This document shows, piece by piece, positions 1-7,871 of a stretch of DNA of 64,000 nucleotides (position 1 is its first letter; every line of letters begins with the position of its first letter). The translations under genes and the position numbers were made by a program. Below the pieces are notes generated by a model. It was not told the DNA's origin, did not search any database, and saw only the letters and a list, made by a program, of their open reading frames with translations. This DNA is from Herpetosiphon giganteus (GTDB lineage: Bacteria > Chloroflexota > Chloroflexia > Chloroflexales > Herpetosiphonaceae): positions 1 to 64,000 of the forward strand of contig NZ_JAFBCZ010000023.1 in NCBI RefSeq assembly GCF_016907925.1, given 5' to 3'.

Positions 1-205
1 GGGCAACGACCGTGACGCGGGGTGGCCGGCTCGGGACGGCCATGCCCTAACATCCATTAATACCCATTTCCCAACCTGTCCGCCCTTAAACCCGCGCACG
101 GGAGAGGGGTTAGGGGCCAGTAGTTAGGGCTTATCCATAGACCGACCCCTGACAACTAGCCCCTGACCCCTCAATTATGTTCTATGTTCTTTGTTCTATG
201 TTCTT
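1..205. repeat. Repeat-rich spacer at window edge
   Basis: No coding region is supported here. The first 50 bases form a GC-rich segment with GGCC inverted arms that is cut by the window edge. From about 100 onward the sequence is a run of degenerate 7-bp units (CCCCTGA-like, then TATGTTC-like) that ends against the stop codon of the downstream minus-strand gene. The same units recur in most spacers of this window. Confidence 0.6.
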
Positions 206-964
206 TTACGCCCCAACCACCCGCGTTGCCAGTGGATAGCCAGCGCCGAAAATTGCCCCCAGCAGTTGATCTTTGATGGCGGCGAATTCGGCGCTGCCCC
301 GTTGGCGGCTGCGTGGCAGGTGAATTGGTAAATTGAGCGCAATATGTTGGTTTTGAATCAGCAGCACGCGGTCGGCTAAGGCAATGGCTTCTTCAACATC
401 GTGGGTGACGAGAATGGCGGTGAAGCCCTGGGCCCGCCACAATTGCTCGACCAATTGCTGCATTTCGATCCGAGTGAGCGCATCGAGCGCGCCAAATGGC
501 TCATCGAGCAGCAACAAACTTGGCGTGTTGGCGATGGCGCGGGCGAGGGCCAAGCGTTGGCGTTCGCCGCCAGATAAGCCTAAGGGCCAGTCGTAGGCGC
601 GATCAGCGAGGCCAACTTGGTGCAAGGCTTGCAGGGCTTGATCTGGATTGAGGCCAAGCAAACCGAGCGCAACATTCTCCCAAACCCGTTTCCACGGCAG
701 CAAGCGGGCATCTTGAAACATCACCCGCGCCGCAGGATTCAAGCCGTCGAGCGGGCTATCATCAAGCGCAACTTGGCCAATTGTTGGCTCAGTGAGGCCA
801 GCAATCAAGCGTAGGAGCGTGGTTTTGCCACAGCCGCTTTTGCCGATGACGGCGATAAACTCGCCTGGCTTAATTTCAAGATTGATGTCGTGCAAAATTG
901 TGCGGTTGGCAATTGCCTTGCCCAAACCACGCAGCCCCAATTCAACGCCACGAATACTCATCAT
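206..964 (-). CDS. ssuB: Aliphatic sulfonate ABC transporter, ATP-binding subunit SsuB
   Basis: This cytoplasmic ATPase energises sulfonate uptake. Numbering from the chosen start, the Walker A (GKSGCGKTT) is at about 41-49, the ABC signature LSGGERQ at about 130-136, Walker B LLLLDEPFGALD just after 148, and the H-loop is in VTHDVEEA. Its 252 aa is normal for SsuB/TauB-type subunits. The frame is open 14 codons further upstream, but I chose the ATG pair at 964/961 because a GGAG lies just before it (TAGGAGTGTGT). The gene follows ssuC after 23 nt in the same operon. The family call comes from the ABC motifs plus the ssuE, ssuA and ssuD neighbours; from the ATPase alone, taurine or nitrate specificity would be possible. 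Confidence 0.9.
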   Translation of the reverse strand: MMSIRGVELGLRGLGKAIANRTILHDINLEIKPGEFIAVIGKSGCGKTTLLRLIAGLTEPTIGQVALDDSPLDGLNPAARVMFQDARLLPWKRVWENVALGLLGLNPDQALQALHQVGLADRAYDWPLGLSGGERQRLALARAIANTPSLLLLDEPFGALDALTRIEMQQLVEQLWRAQGFTAILVTHDVEEAIALADRVLLIQNQHIALNLPIHLPRSRQRGSAEFAAIKDQLLGAIFGAGYPLATRVVGA

Positions 965-987
965 ACACACTCCTACGAGATTATTGG

Positions 988-1806
988 TTATGCGCCAACT
1001 TGCCAACGAAGGCTGCGCCGTTCGATCAAACGAGCAATTGTATCGGCCAACTTGCCAAGCAGGGCATAGATCACAATGCCCATGACCAACACGTCGGTTT
1101 GCATAAATTCACGGGCATTCATAGTCAAGTGGCCAATGCCCGCGTTAGATGCCAAGCTTTCAGCCACGATCAAGGTGAGCCACATCACCCCCAAGGCATA
1201 GCGCAAGCCAACCAAAATTGAGGGCAAGGCCCCGGGAAAGATAATATGGCGAAACAAGCCCCATTTCGATAGCCCATAGACGATGCCCATCTCGCGCAGC
1301 TTCGGATCAATGCTGCGGACACCGTGATAGGTATTCAAATAGAGCGGGAAGAATACGCCAAAGGCTACCAAAAAGAGGCGTGCTGTTTCGCCAATGCCAA
1401 ACCATAAAATCACCAATGGCAGCAACGCCAAATGGGGAATATTGCGAATCATTTGGAAACTGCTATCAAACAGCCGTTCGCTGAGTGGAAATGTGCCATT
1501 CAGCAGCCCAAAAATAAACCCAAGGCTGCCGCCGATTGCCAAGCCAACCAAGGCGCGACGGGTGCTGATGGCAATATCGCCAAGCAAATTGTGGTGTAGC
1601 AGCAAATCCCAGCTTGTTTGCAGAATTGTGCTGGGCGCTGGCAAAACCCGTGCGCTGAGCCAGCCGAGGCTTGCACTAAGTTGCCACACGCCAATCAGCA
1701 CAATTGGAATCAGCCATGGCAGCCAGCGTTGAGCCAATTGGCGCAGTTGCAGCCGTTTTTTGGCTGAGCGCGGCGCGGTTGTCGGTTGTTCAATCGCCAA
1801 TGCCAT
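988..1806 (-). CDS. ssuC: Aliphatic sulfonate ABC transporter, permease SsuC
   Basis: A 272-aa inner-membrane permease of the BPD_transp_1 family. It shows a basic N-terminus, a first membrane helix (about residues 30-48), and several further helices. The EAA-type cytoplasmic loop, around MGIVYGLSKWGLFRHIIFPGALPS, docks the ATPase and is well preserved. It partners SsuB (downstream) and the lipoprotein SsuA (upstream). The gene is separated from ssuD by a 312-nt spacer of repeats, which is unusual inside an ssu operon. It may therefore be transcribed by read-through or from a promoter of its own that I could not identify. Confidence 0.9.
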   Translation of the reverse strand: MALAIEQPTTAPRSAKKRLQLRQLAQRWLPWLIPIVLIGVWQLSASLGWLSARVLPAPSTILQTSWDLLLHHNLLGDIAISTRRALVGLAIGGSLGFIFGLLNGTFPLSERLFDSSFQMIRNIPHLALLPLVILWFGIGETARLFLVAFGVFFPLYLNTYHGVRSIDPKLREMGIVYGLSKWGLFRHIIFPGALPSILVGLRYALGVMWLTLIVAESLASNAGIGHLTMNAREFMQTDVLVMGIVIYALLGKLADTIARLIERRSLRWQVGA

Positions 1807-2118
1807 TGCTAAGGCTCCTTTCGTAGGGGCGAGGGGTAAGGATGAAGGATGAAGGATGAGGGATGAAGGAAAAAGCCAAGAGCCAAAAGCCCATTTCGTG
1901 CTCTTCGTGTCCTTCGTGGATCAATCGCTCATAGCCTAGACCCTGAATCCTGACCCCCTTTATTGCTCTGCGCCTCTGCGTTAAAATATTCATTCATGAA
2001 GCTTAGGACTGGAGGCTCTAGGCTATTGGCTTTCGGATGGATGATCATGCCAATTCCAACCTATTCCCGATAGCCCATAGCCTGAAGCCTATAGCCTTTA
2101 TGCTCTATGCTCTATGTT
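1807..2118. repeat. Repeat spacer inside the ssu operon
   Basis: This 312-nt stretch between ssuD and ssuC has no credible gene. It is a chain of repeat words: GGATGAA/GGATGAG heptamers (about 1841-1875), CTTCGTG units (about 1895-1920), the CTCTGCGCCTCTGCG word (about 1965-1985), GGCTATnGGCTAT palindrome arms (about 2018-2099), and TATGTTC heptamers (about 2100-2128). The 2040-2080 part matches, in reverse orientation and with a few differences, the core of the two elements at 10282-10515. Confidence 0.8.
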
Positions 2119-3264
2119 CTATGTTCTTGCTTGTCCTTCGCGGCGCGAAAACTCGTGCAACTGCAATAGTTCGCCGAAGATCCCAGGTTGATTGGCTGGA
2201 GGCGTTAGTTTGTTGCCCAACGGCAAGCGTGGAAACAACAATTCAGCCACGCGATAGGCTTCTTCCAAGTGCGGATAGCCCGAGAGCACAAAGGTATCGA
2301 TGCCCAATTCGCTATATTCCAGCATGCGTTCAGCCACCGTATCTGCATCGCCAACTAAGGCCGTGCCAGCGCCACCACGCACTAAGCCAACCCCAGCCCA
2401 CAAATTCGGGCTAACTTCAAGCTGGTTGCGATTGCCATTGTGCAAGGCTTGCATGCGCTTTTGACCAACCGAATCCATCTTGGCGAAGGCAGCTTGAGCG
2501 GCAGCAATCGCCGCATCGTCAACATAGCGAATCAAATCGTTGGCTGCATCCCACGCTGCTTGGTTGGTTTCGCGCACGATCACATGCATGCGCATGCCAA
2601 AACGCAGCGTGCGCCCATGCTTGGCAGCCAAAGCCCGCACTTGGGCGATTTTCTCGGCAACTTGGGCTGGTGGCTCGCCCCACGTCAGATAAACATCAAC
2701 ATGTTTGGCGGCAACTTCGAGTGCTGCTGGCGATGAACCACCAAAATAGAGCGGTGGATGCGGTTGTTGAACTGGTGGTAATAGCAATTTGCCATCGGTG
2801 ACATGAATATGTTGGCCTTCGAGGGTCACATGTTCGCCAGCCAAGACCCGCCGCCAAACTTCCAAAAATTCGTCGGTCAATTCGTAGCGCTGATCATGGT
2901 TGAGCTGTAAGCCATCGCTGGCAACTTCGGCGCTATCGCCACCAGCAACCACGTTGATCAACAAGCGGCCATTGGAAATGCGGTCGAAGGTTGAAGCCAT
3001 GCGGACGGCTGGGCCAGGCAACATCAGGCCCGGGCGAATAGCCACCAGAAATTTCATCTGGCGGGTAACCGCTGCCAGTGCCGAGGCCAAAACCCAAGCA
3101 TCCTCGCAGTAATGGCCAGTTGGCAGCAATGCGCCGGTAAAGCCCAATTCATCGACTGCTTGGGCAATTTGGCGCAAATAAGGAAACGTCGTCGAGCGGC
3201 TAGCCACGGTCGAGGCGAGGTAACGCCCATCGCCGTGAGTTGGAATAAACCATAAGATTTCCAT
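2119..3264 (-). CDS. ssuD: FMNH2-dependent alkanesulfonate monooxygenase SsuD
   Basis: This enzyme oxidises alkanesulfonates with FMNH2 and O2, releasing sulfite and the aldehyde; the flavin would be supplied by SsuE, encoded upstream. The luciferase-like TIM-barrel sequence starts [16 protein letters not shown] and contains [22 protein letters not shown] and [12 protein letters not shown], all very SsuD-like. Its 381 aa equals the usual family length. The start at 3264 is set by AAGGAG 9 nt upstream; the frame extends 14 codons further but without support. Oddity: the last residues (EGQART, then TAG) are encoded by a repeat array that continues into the spacer, so the C-terminal tip looks reshaped by repeat sequence. 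Confidence 0.95.
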   Translation of the reverse strand: MEILWFIPTHGDGRYLASTVASRSTTFPYLRQIAQAVDELGFTGALLPTGHYCEDAWVLASALAAVTRQMKFLVAIRPGLMLPGPAVRMASTFDRISNGRLLINVVAGGDSAEVASDGLQLNHDQRYELTDEFLEVWRRVLAGEHVTLEGQHIHVTDGKLLLPPVQQPHPPLYFGGSSPAALEVAAKHVDVYLTWGEPPAQVAEKIAQVRALAAKHGRTLRFGMRMHVIVRETNQAAWDAANDLIRYVDDAAIAAAQAAFAKMDSVGQKRMQALHNGNRNQLEVSPNLWAGVGLVRGGAGTALVGDADTVAERMLEYSELGIDTFVLSGYPHLEEAYRVAELLFPRLPLGNKLTPPANQPGIFGELLQLHEFSRREGQART

Positions 3265-3290
3265 CGAGCCAAGCTCCTTTATCAATGAGC

Positions 3291-3333
3291 GCTGTCGTTG
3301 GGTCACACCACCCCAGCGAACACCAACGACAGC
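3291..3333. terminator. Intra-operon hairpin between ssuA and ssuD
   Basis: GCTGTCGTTGG at 3291-3301 pairs perfectly with CCAACGACAGC at 3323-3333 around a 21-nt loop. There is no U-run on the minus strand, so it is more likely a processing or stabilising hairpin that could set different levels for ssuA and ssuD than a full terminator. A second small palindrome lies at about 3340-3355. Confidence 0.5.
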
Positions 3334-3367
3334 AGGAAATCATCACTGATGATTATACAGATCGGCG

Positions 3368-4360
3368 CTATTGCGCGCTGGTTTGGGCTGGTTGCCACGT
3401 CCAGATTGCATCGCGAATGTTGACTTGCTTTGGAATTAAGCCTAATTCAAAGAAAGTATCGGCAATTTGTTGTTGCTCATTCACCAGCGTATCGTCGAGC
3501 GGGCTTAGCCCAAAGGCCTGTTTCTTGGCCACTTCTTCTAAGATTGCCGCATCCACGCCAATCACTGGAGCCAAAATTTTGGCAACCGCTTGTGGTTCTT
3601 GTTGCGACCAAAGCTCAACTTTTTGAATTTCTTCTAAGGTTGCGCTAACTAGATCGGGATGTTGCTCGGCAAAGGTTTTAGATGCCAAATAATAGCTATG
3701 GCTGGGCGCAAGGCTAGATCCATCGTGCAACACACGGGCATCGGTGGCCTTGAGCGCAATCGTCAAATAGGGTTCCCAAATAATCCAGGCATCGACGCTG
3801 CCACCCTCGAAGGCTGGGCGAGCATCGGGCGGAGTCAGAAAAGCTGGCTCAATCTCGCTATACTGCAAGCCTGCTTCACGCAAAACATCAATCGCAAAAT
3901 AATGGGCGCTTGAGCCTTTGGCAAAGGCAACTTTTTTGCCTTTTAGCTCGCTGACGCTTTGAATTGGCGAGTCTTTCGGTACGAGCAAGGCTTGGCCAGT
4001 TGGCGAAGCTGCGACCGAAGCGATATACACCAGCGGCGTGCCAGCGGCTTGGGCAAAAATTGGCGGCGTTTGGCCAGTTGAGCCAATGTCAATGCTGCCA
4101 GCATTCAGCGCTTCCAACAATGGCGGCCCAGCGGCAAACTCAATCCATTCAACCTTCACATCCTTGAGCCGATTCTCAAGCGCGCCGTTGCCCTTGAGAA
4201 TCGGCAACGAGCCACCCTTTTGATAGCCAATCCGCAGGCTGCGGGTGCTCGTTTGTCCATTCGAAGCAGCATCATTGCTGGTGGAACCACAGCTTGCCAA
4301 AAGCCCGACGATCAAAGCCAAGGCTAAGCGTTGCCAACCAATTGAAAAACGGCGTGCCAT
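3368..4360 (-). CDS. ssuA: Aliphatic sulfonate ABC transporter, substrate-binding lipoprotein SsuA
   Basis: This is the extracytoplasmic binding protein that captures sulfonates for SsuBC. It has a lipoprotein signal (basic MARRF, a hydrophobic run, lipobox LASC with the lipidated Cys at about residue 24). The NMT1/THI5-like binding fold follows: LRIGYQKGGSLPILKGNGALE, then EWIEFAAGPPLLEAL, GSTGQTPPIFA and WEPYLT. The second of two tandem ATGs (4360) is preferred because GGAG is then 6 nt away. The gene starts 10 nt after the ssuE stop. A 103-nt gap with a hairpin separates it from ssuD. Confidence 0.93.
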   Translation of the reverse strand: MARRFSIGWQRLALALIVGLLASCGSTSNDAASNGQTSTRSLRIGYQKGGSLPILKGNGALENRLKDVKVEWIEFAAGPPLLEALNAGSIDIGSTGQTPPIFAQAAGTPLVYIASVAASPTGQALLVPKDSPIQSVSELKGKKVAFAKGSSAHYFAIDVLREAGLQYSEIEPAFLTPPDARPAFEGGSVDAWIIWEPYLTIALKATDARVLHDGSSLAPSHSYYLASKTFAEQHPDLVSATLEEIQKVELWSQQEPQAVAKILAPVIGVDAAILEEVAKKQAFGLSPLDDTLVNEQQQIADTFFELGLIPKQVNIRDAIWTWQPAQTSAQ

Positions 4361-4370
4361 CATCTGCTCC

Positions 4371-4928
4371 TTAGGCCACTGCTGCCAATGGCAAAACTCC
4401 TAATTGCTGGGCAATCTCATCAAGCGCCAGCCCCAAACGCTCTTCTAAATGGCGATGAATCCGCGGCTGCGATTTGCTTGCAGTTAATTGAATTTGCTGC
4501 TCGGCGGCAAACAGGCTTGGAATAATATGCTTGGCTCCAAGTTGGCGAAAGCGGGAAGCCAAATCTGCATAAATTTGGCCTTCGGTACGCGCCGATGAGC
4601 CAGTAATTATTGGCAATACCAGCGTATTCCGTAAAACTCCTGCTGGAAGTAAATTAAGCCACGCACGTAATAATTCAGCATAGGTATCCTTATAAATAGG
4701 CGTTGCCACAATTAATGCGCCCGCTTGGCGAATAAGTTGGGTATAATGACGCACTGCTGGGCTGAATTGGGCTTGGCCAATCAATTCCTCTGGGGGAATA
4801 TCCCGCACACTCATCGATTTAACGACCAGTGCGTGGCGTTCTAACATAGCCTTGGAATGCTCCAAAAGCACTGCTGTTGTTGAGCGGGGCGCTGGACTAC
4901 CCGCTAAAGTGACGACATCAACCACCAC
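4371..4928 (-). CDS. ssuE: NAD(P)H-dependent FMN reductase SsuE
   Basis: A 185-aa flavodoxin-fold reductase that supplies FMNH2 to SsuD. The phosphate-binding GSPAPRSTTAVLLEH lies near the N-terminus, and the flavin-site segment ATPIYKDTYAELLRAWLNLL is in the middle, as in SsuE/MsuE. It begins with two consecutive GTG codons. The first (4928) is only 3 nt from GGAG and the second (4925) is 6 nt away, so the true start may be 4925. It is the first gene of the operon. Its promoter region carries GGTTCCA direct repeats that are the best candidate for sulfur-responsive control. Confidence 0.9.
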   Translation of the reverse strand: MVVDVVTLAGSPAPRSTTAVLLEHSKAMLERHALVVKSMSVRDIPPEELIGQAQFSPAVRHYTQLIRQAGALIVATPIYKDTYAELLRAWLNLLPAGVLRNTLVLPIITGSSARTEGQIYADLASRFRQLGAKHIIPSLFAAEQQIQLTASKSQPRIHRHLEERLGLALDEIAQQLGVLPLAAVA

Positions 4929-4973
4929 ACACTCCTTAGATGACTTTCTTGATAAAGATACTTAACAATTGCT

Positions 4974-5058
4974 AGTATAGGCAGCTATGGTTCCAAAGTA
5001 GGTTCCATGGCGGTAACAAACTGGTTCCAAATTAAGCGCATGTGGGATGGAGTATAAT
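4974..5058. promoter_or_regulatory. Divergent promoter region with three GGTTCCA direct repeats
   Basis: Between ssuE (minus) and the YbhN-like gene (plus), GGTTCCA occurs at 4989-4995, 5001-5007 and 5023-5029. A TATACT -10 box for the ssu operon is at 4974-4979 on the minus strand, and a TATAAT box for the plus-strand gene is at 5053-5058. Neither has a good -35. The repeats fall in or next to the ssu -35 position, as expected for an activator or repressor site. The regulator is unknown. Confidence 0.5.
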
Positions 5059-5105
5059 CAGACTTTGTGACCGAACTTAAACAATACCTGGCTGAAGGAG
5101 CTTGT

Positions 5106-6092
5106 GTGGATAAATCATTACGCTCAAAAGTTGTAATCTCGGTGGTGCTTGGCGTAATTGTTATGCTTGGCTTGGCACTATTTAGCGATATTGGCAAGGT
5201 TGGCGATAGCCTCAGCACCTTCAATTGGCTGATGTTGCCAGCAGTGCTCGGCTTTACAATCTTCAATTATGTGTTGCGTTGGCTCAAATGGGATTACTAT
5301 CTGCGCAAGCTGGGCCAAGGCACCAATGTGAGTTATGGCCAAAGCGCGTTGCTCTTTTGCGCTGGCATGGTGATGGCGGTAACGCCTGGTAAAGTTGGCG
5401 AGGTGCTCAAATCGGGCTTGCTCAAACGCTTGAATGGCACGCCGATCAGCCGCTCAGCGCCGATTGTGTTGGCCGAACGCTTGACCGATGGTTTGGCAAT
5501 GTTGCTCCTGATGGGCACTGGTTTGGCGCTCTATCCACCAGCCCGCCCAGCCTTTGTGGCCTTGGTTATTTTGAGCGTGCTTGGTTTGGCCTTGTTCCAA
5601 AATCGCCGGATTGCCTTGGGCTTTATTGGCTGGCTTGAACGCGGGCGTTTTGGCCGTTTTGCCAAGCCCTTACACAGCTTTTACGAAAGCAGCGCTGAGT
5701 TGTTGAGCGGACGCTTGTTGGTGGTCTCAACGATTATTTCGATTGTTTCGTGGGCTGGCGAATGTGTGGCCATGTATTATGTGCTGCGGGGCTTTGGCGC
5801 TGAAGCATCTGGATCACTTTTGTTACAATCGACCTTTATTTTTGCCGCCTCGACGTTGTTTGGTCTGGTATCATTCTTACCAGGTGGCTTGGGCGCTTCG
5901 GAAGTTTCGAGCACCTTGTTAATTACTACCTTGGTAAAATTAGGCGAAGGCGCTGCGACCGCCGCCACGATTGTGATTCGCTTTTGCACCTTGTGGTTTG
6001 GCGTGTTGATTGGCATGGTGGCAATGAGCATTTTCGCCCATCGTTATGGACTGATCGAGTCGGAGGCAAATAATCTTGCGAAAGAAGCTTAA
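5106..6092 (+). CDS. YbhN / lysylphosphatidylglycerol-synthase TM-domain family membrane protein (first copy)
   Basis: A 328-aa polytopic membrane protein of the UPF0104/LPG_synthase_TM family, whose members are flippase-like domains or free-standing integral membrane proteins. About seven to eight hydrophobic helices are visible. The family's best-kept segments are present: WKWDYYLRKLG-like, MAVTPGKVGEVLKSGLLKR, VLAERLTDGLAMLLL and FLPGGLGASEVSS. There is no C-terminal LPG-synthase catalytic domain. The GTG at 5106 is chosen because GAAGGAG ends 5 nt before it; an upstream GTG at 5067 lacks a ribosome-binding site. The next gene overlaps its end. A paralogue lies at 7872-8954. The exact substrate is unknown. 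Confidence 0.8.
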   Translation: MDKSLRSKVVISVVLGVIVMLGLALFSDIGKVGDSLSTFNWLMLPAVLGFTIFNYVLRWLKWDYYLRKLGQGTNVSYGQSALLFCAGMVMAVTPGKVGEVLKSGLLKRLNGTPISRSAPIVLAERLTDGLAMLLLMGTGLALYPPARPAFVALVILSVLGLALFQNRRIALGFIGWLERGRFGRFAKPLHSFYESSAELLSGRLLVVSTIISIVSWAGECVAMYYVLRGFGAEASGSLLLQSTFIFAASTLFGLVSFLPGGLGASEVSSTLLITTLVKLGEGAATAATIVIRFCTLWFGVLIGMVAMSIFAHRYGLIESEANNLAKEA

Positions 6093-7266
6093 GTATATTT
6101 TGGGGCTAGGTTTGGGTCTGGCTTTATTAATTGGCTGTGGCTCGGCTGCGGCGCTGAGTGAAGTAACGCTCAGCGAGCCAATTATCAACTTGAATAGCGG
6201 CCCGCGTACCACCACGATTAGCTATTTAATTGGCCAGCCAACCAATGTTTCGATTTGGCTCGAAACCGCTGCTGGCGAGCGTTACGCCCTGCGTGATACG
6301 GTCAAGCGTGAGCCATCAAAGGATGCCTATCAAGTGGTGTTCGATGGCAGCGTGCCAGTTGATGCCGATACCAATCGCTTGCTGCCGAATGGCAACTACA
6401 CGCTGGTGGTGGAGGCCGAAAACGCTGCGGCCCAACGGCTTAATCTGCAAATTGATCAAGCACCAAGCGCTAGCTTTGATGTGTATGATCTGCGGGTCAC
6501 GCCCAACCCATTTTCGCCCGATGATGATGCAGTTGAAGATTTCACAACCTTCTCGTATCGCTTGCCAATTACCGCCACCGTTTCGCTCGATGTGATCGAT
6601 CCAACCAACCAGACGCGCTATCCAATTGTCAACCGCGAGCTGCAAGGGCTTGGCGAGCATAGCGAAGCTTGGTCGGGGCGGCCAGTGGTTGGCGGAATTT
6701 TGGCCGCAGGCCAGTATCAATATGAATTGCGCGCCGATGATGGGCTTGGCAATCGCGTGACGAAGCGCGGCGATGTGACCCTCAGCAGCGCTGGGATTGG
6801 GGCGCTTGATGTGCTGAGCGTTGAAATTGGCCCTGAGCAAATCTTATTAAACGATACTATTACTGTGACCTTCAAGGTTAAAAATAACAGTGAAGTGGCG
6901 TTGCGCACCTTTGGCCCGGCTTCGGGCTACACCTATAGCACCAACCAAAGCTATTCGTCGATTGAAAACGAGCAATATGCCAACCTTGGTGGCGGCTTGT
7001 GGCGGGTGGCGATCGATTGGGATGGCAATGGTGGCTCTGGTTTTCGCTATCCATTCCGCTGGGCAATTTCGCCGCGCAGCCCTGACCAATGGGCCGACCC
7101 CAATAAATTTGATTACCTCTACCCAGGCGAAGAAGCGACGATTGTTGGGCGCGTGCAAATTAAACAGCGTGAAGATCGCATGACCTTTTATGCTGGCGTG
7201 GCCCATGAAGGGGTCGATTACCCGACCAACCGCCTGAAACCAACCCTAATTTTAGTTTCTTTCTAA
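6076..7266 (+). CDS. Lipoprotein with FlgD-like Ig domains
   Basis: A 396-aa secreted lipoprotein with a basic start, a hydrophobic stretch and lipobox LIGC (Cys at about residue 21). Residues about 30-130 and 140-235 look like two beta-sandwich modules. The second (VTPNPFSPDDDAVEDFTTFSYRL, then GILAAGQYQYELRADDGLGN) resembles the FlgD Ig-like repeats found in many surface proteins. A third beta-rich domain fills the C-terminal half (TVTFKVKNNS onward). The start is TTG at 6076, with CGGAGG at 6061-6066, which lies inside the end of the upstream YbhN-like gene; the genes overlap by 17 nt and should be translationally coupled. The function is not known; cell-envelope attachment is an inference. 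Confidence 0.7.
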   Translation: MRKKLKYILGLGLGLALLIGCGSAAALSEVTLSEPIINLNSGPRTTTISYLIGQPTNVSIWLETAAGERYALRDTVKREPSKDAYQVVFDGSVPVDADTNRLLPNGNYTLVVEAENAAAQRLNLQIDQAPSASFDVYDLRVTPNPFSPDDDAVEDFTTFSYRLPITATVSLDVIDPTNQTRYPIVNRELQGLGEHSEAWSGRPVVGGILAAGQYQYELRADDGLGNRVTKRGDVTLSSAGIGALDVLSVEIGPEQILLNDTITVTFKVKNNSEVALRTFGPASGYTYSTNQSYSSIENEQYANLGGGLWRVAIDWDGNGGSGFRYPFRWAISPRSPDQWADPNKFDYLYPGEEATIVGRVQIKQREDRMTFYAGVAHEGVDYPTNRLKPTLILVSF

Positions 7267-7277
7267 GCTTAAACCAA

Positions 7278-7310
7278 CAACCCACGGGAAATCCGTGGGT
7301 TGATTTATTT
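7278..7310. terminator. Bidirectional terminator
   Basis: CAACCCACGG (7278-7287) and CCGTGGGTTG (7293-7302) form a perfect 10-bp stem with a 5-nt loop, followed by ATTTATTTT. It lies between convergent genes (plus-strand lipoprotein and minus-strand microprotein). Confidence 0.85.
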
Positions 7311-7465
7311 TAGGCAGCACCAGTTTTGGTGAGCAGTTGATAGACTAATTGGTTGAGGCGGGTTTCGGCTTCGAGGTAAGTTGGCGCATAGCCAACTAGT
7401 TCGCCATCAAGATACATAGCAAAATCGCCAGTTTTTCGATCATATACAATCATTTTGCGATACAT
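7310..7465 (-). CDS. Small conserved-looking protein (51 aa)
   Basis: Begins MYRKMIVYDRKTGDFAMYLD and ends LVYQLLTKTGAA. It is a compact, charged and aromatic protein of about 51 aa with no signal peptide or membrane segment. The first part could be two beta strands (IVYDRKTGDFAMYLDGELVG), followed by one amphipathic helix (YLEAETRLNQLVYQLL). The frame is open 26 codons upstream, but those residues look non-coding. A GAAAGCGAG stretch about 10 nt upstream is only a weak ribosome-binding site. I recall similar short proteins being common in Chloroflexota, but this needs a search. It ends beside a shared terminator. Function unknown. Confidence 0.55.
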   Translation of the reverse strand: MYRKMIVYDRKTGDFAMYLDGELVGYAPTYLEAETRLNQLVYQLLTKTGAA

Positions 7466-7543
7466 GGATGTACTCGCTTTCTTTAGGTACGTTGTCGATA
7501 ACCCAGTAACGAATATTTTAGCACAAACGTTCGTAATAATCAA

Positions 7544-7732
7544 GGCCTATTTGTTAACGAAATAGGCTTTTAATGCGTTTGCTGGCCTGAGTATACGCTT
7601 TGCTTGTGACAACCAGTGTCACTTGATTAATCCACGTGCTAAAAATAAGCGATTAATCTATTGACAAATAGAACTAGCCACGGCTAGCCAAATTGGGGCT
7701 GAAATAGCGCAAAACTCAACCCATCGGGCTAT
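7544..7732. other. Non-coding spacer
   Basis: This lies between the microprotein and the second YbhN-like gene. It has no coding signal and, unlike most spacers here, no heptamer arrays. An A/T-rich part (about 7600-7680) precedes the promoter at 7733-7761. Confidence 0.5.
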
Positions 7733-7761
7733 TTGCAGTCTTGTCGCCGATCGGCTATGAT
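7733..7761 (+). promoter_or_regulatory. Promoter for the second YbhN-like gene
   Basis: TTGCAG (7733-7738), a 17-nt spacer and TATGAT (7756-7761) form a good sigma-70-type promoter. Transcription would start near 7768, leaving a leader of about 100 nt before the GTG at 7872. Confidence 0.7.
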
Positions 7762-7871
7762 CTTAAGTTGGGTGTGTGGTGTGATTTTTGTTCACACAGC
7801 GCGGCACACATCGTACTATTGACATTGAAGTACAGCTAGTAGCGTTGGCTACTGGCATGGTGGAGGACGCT

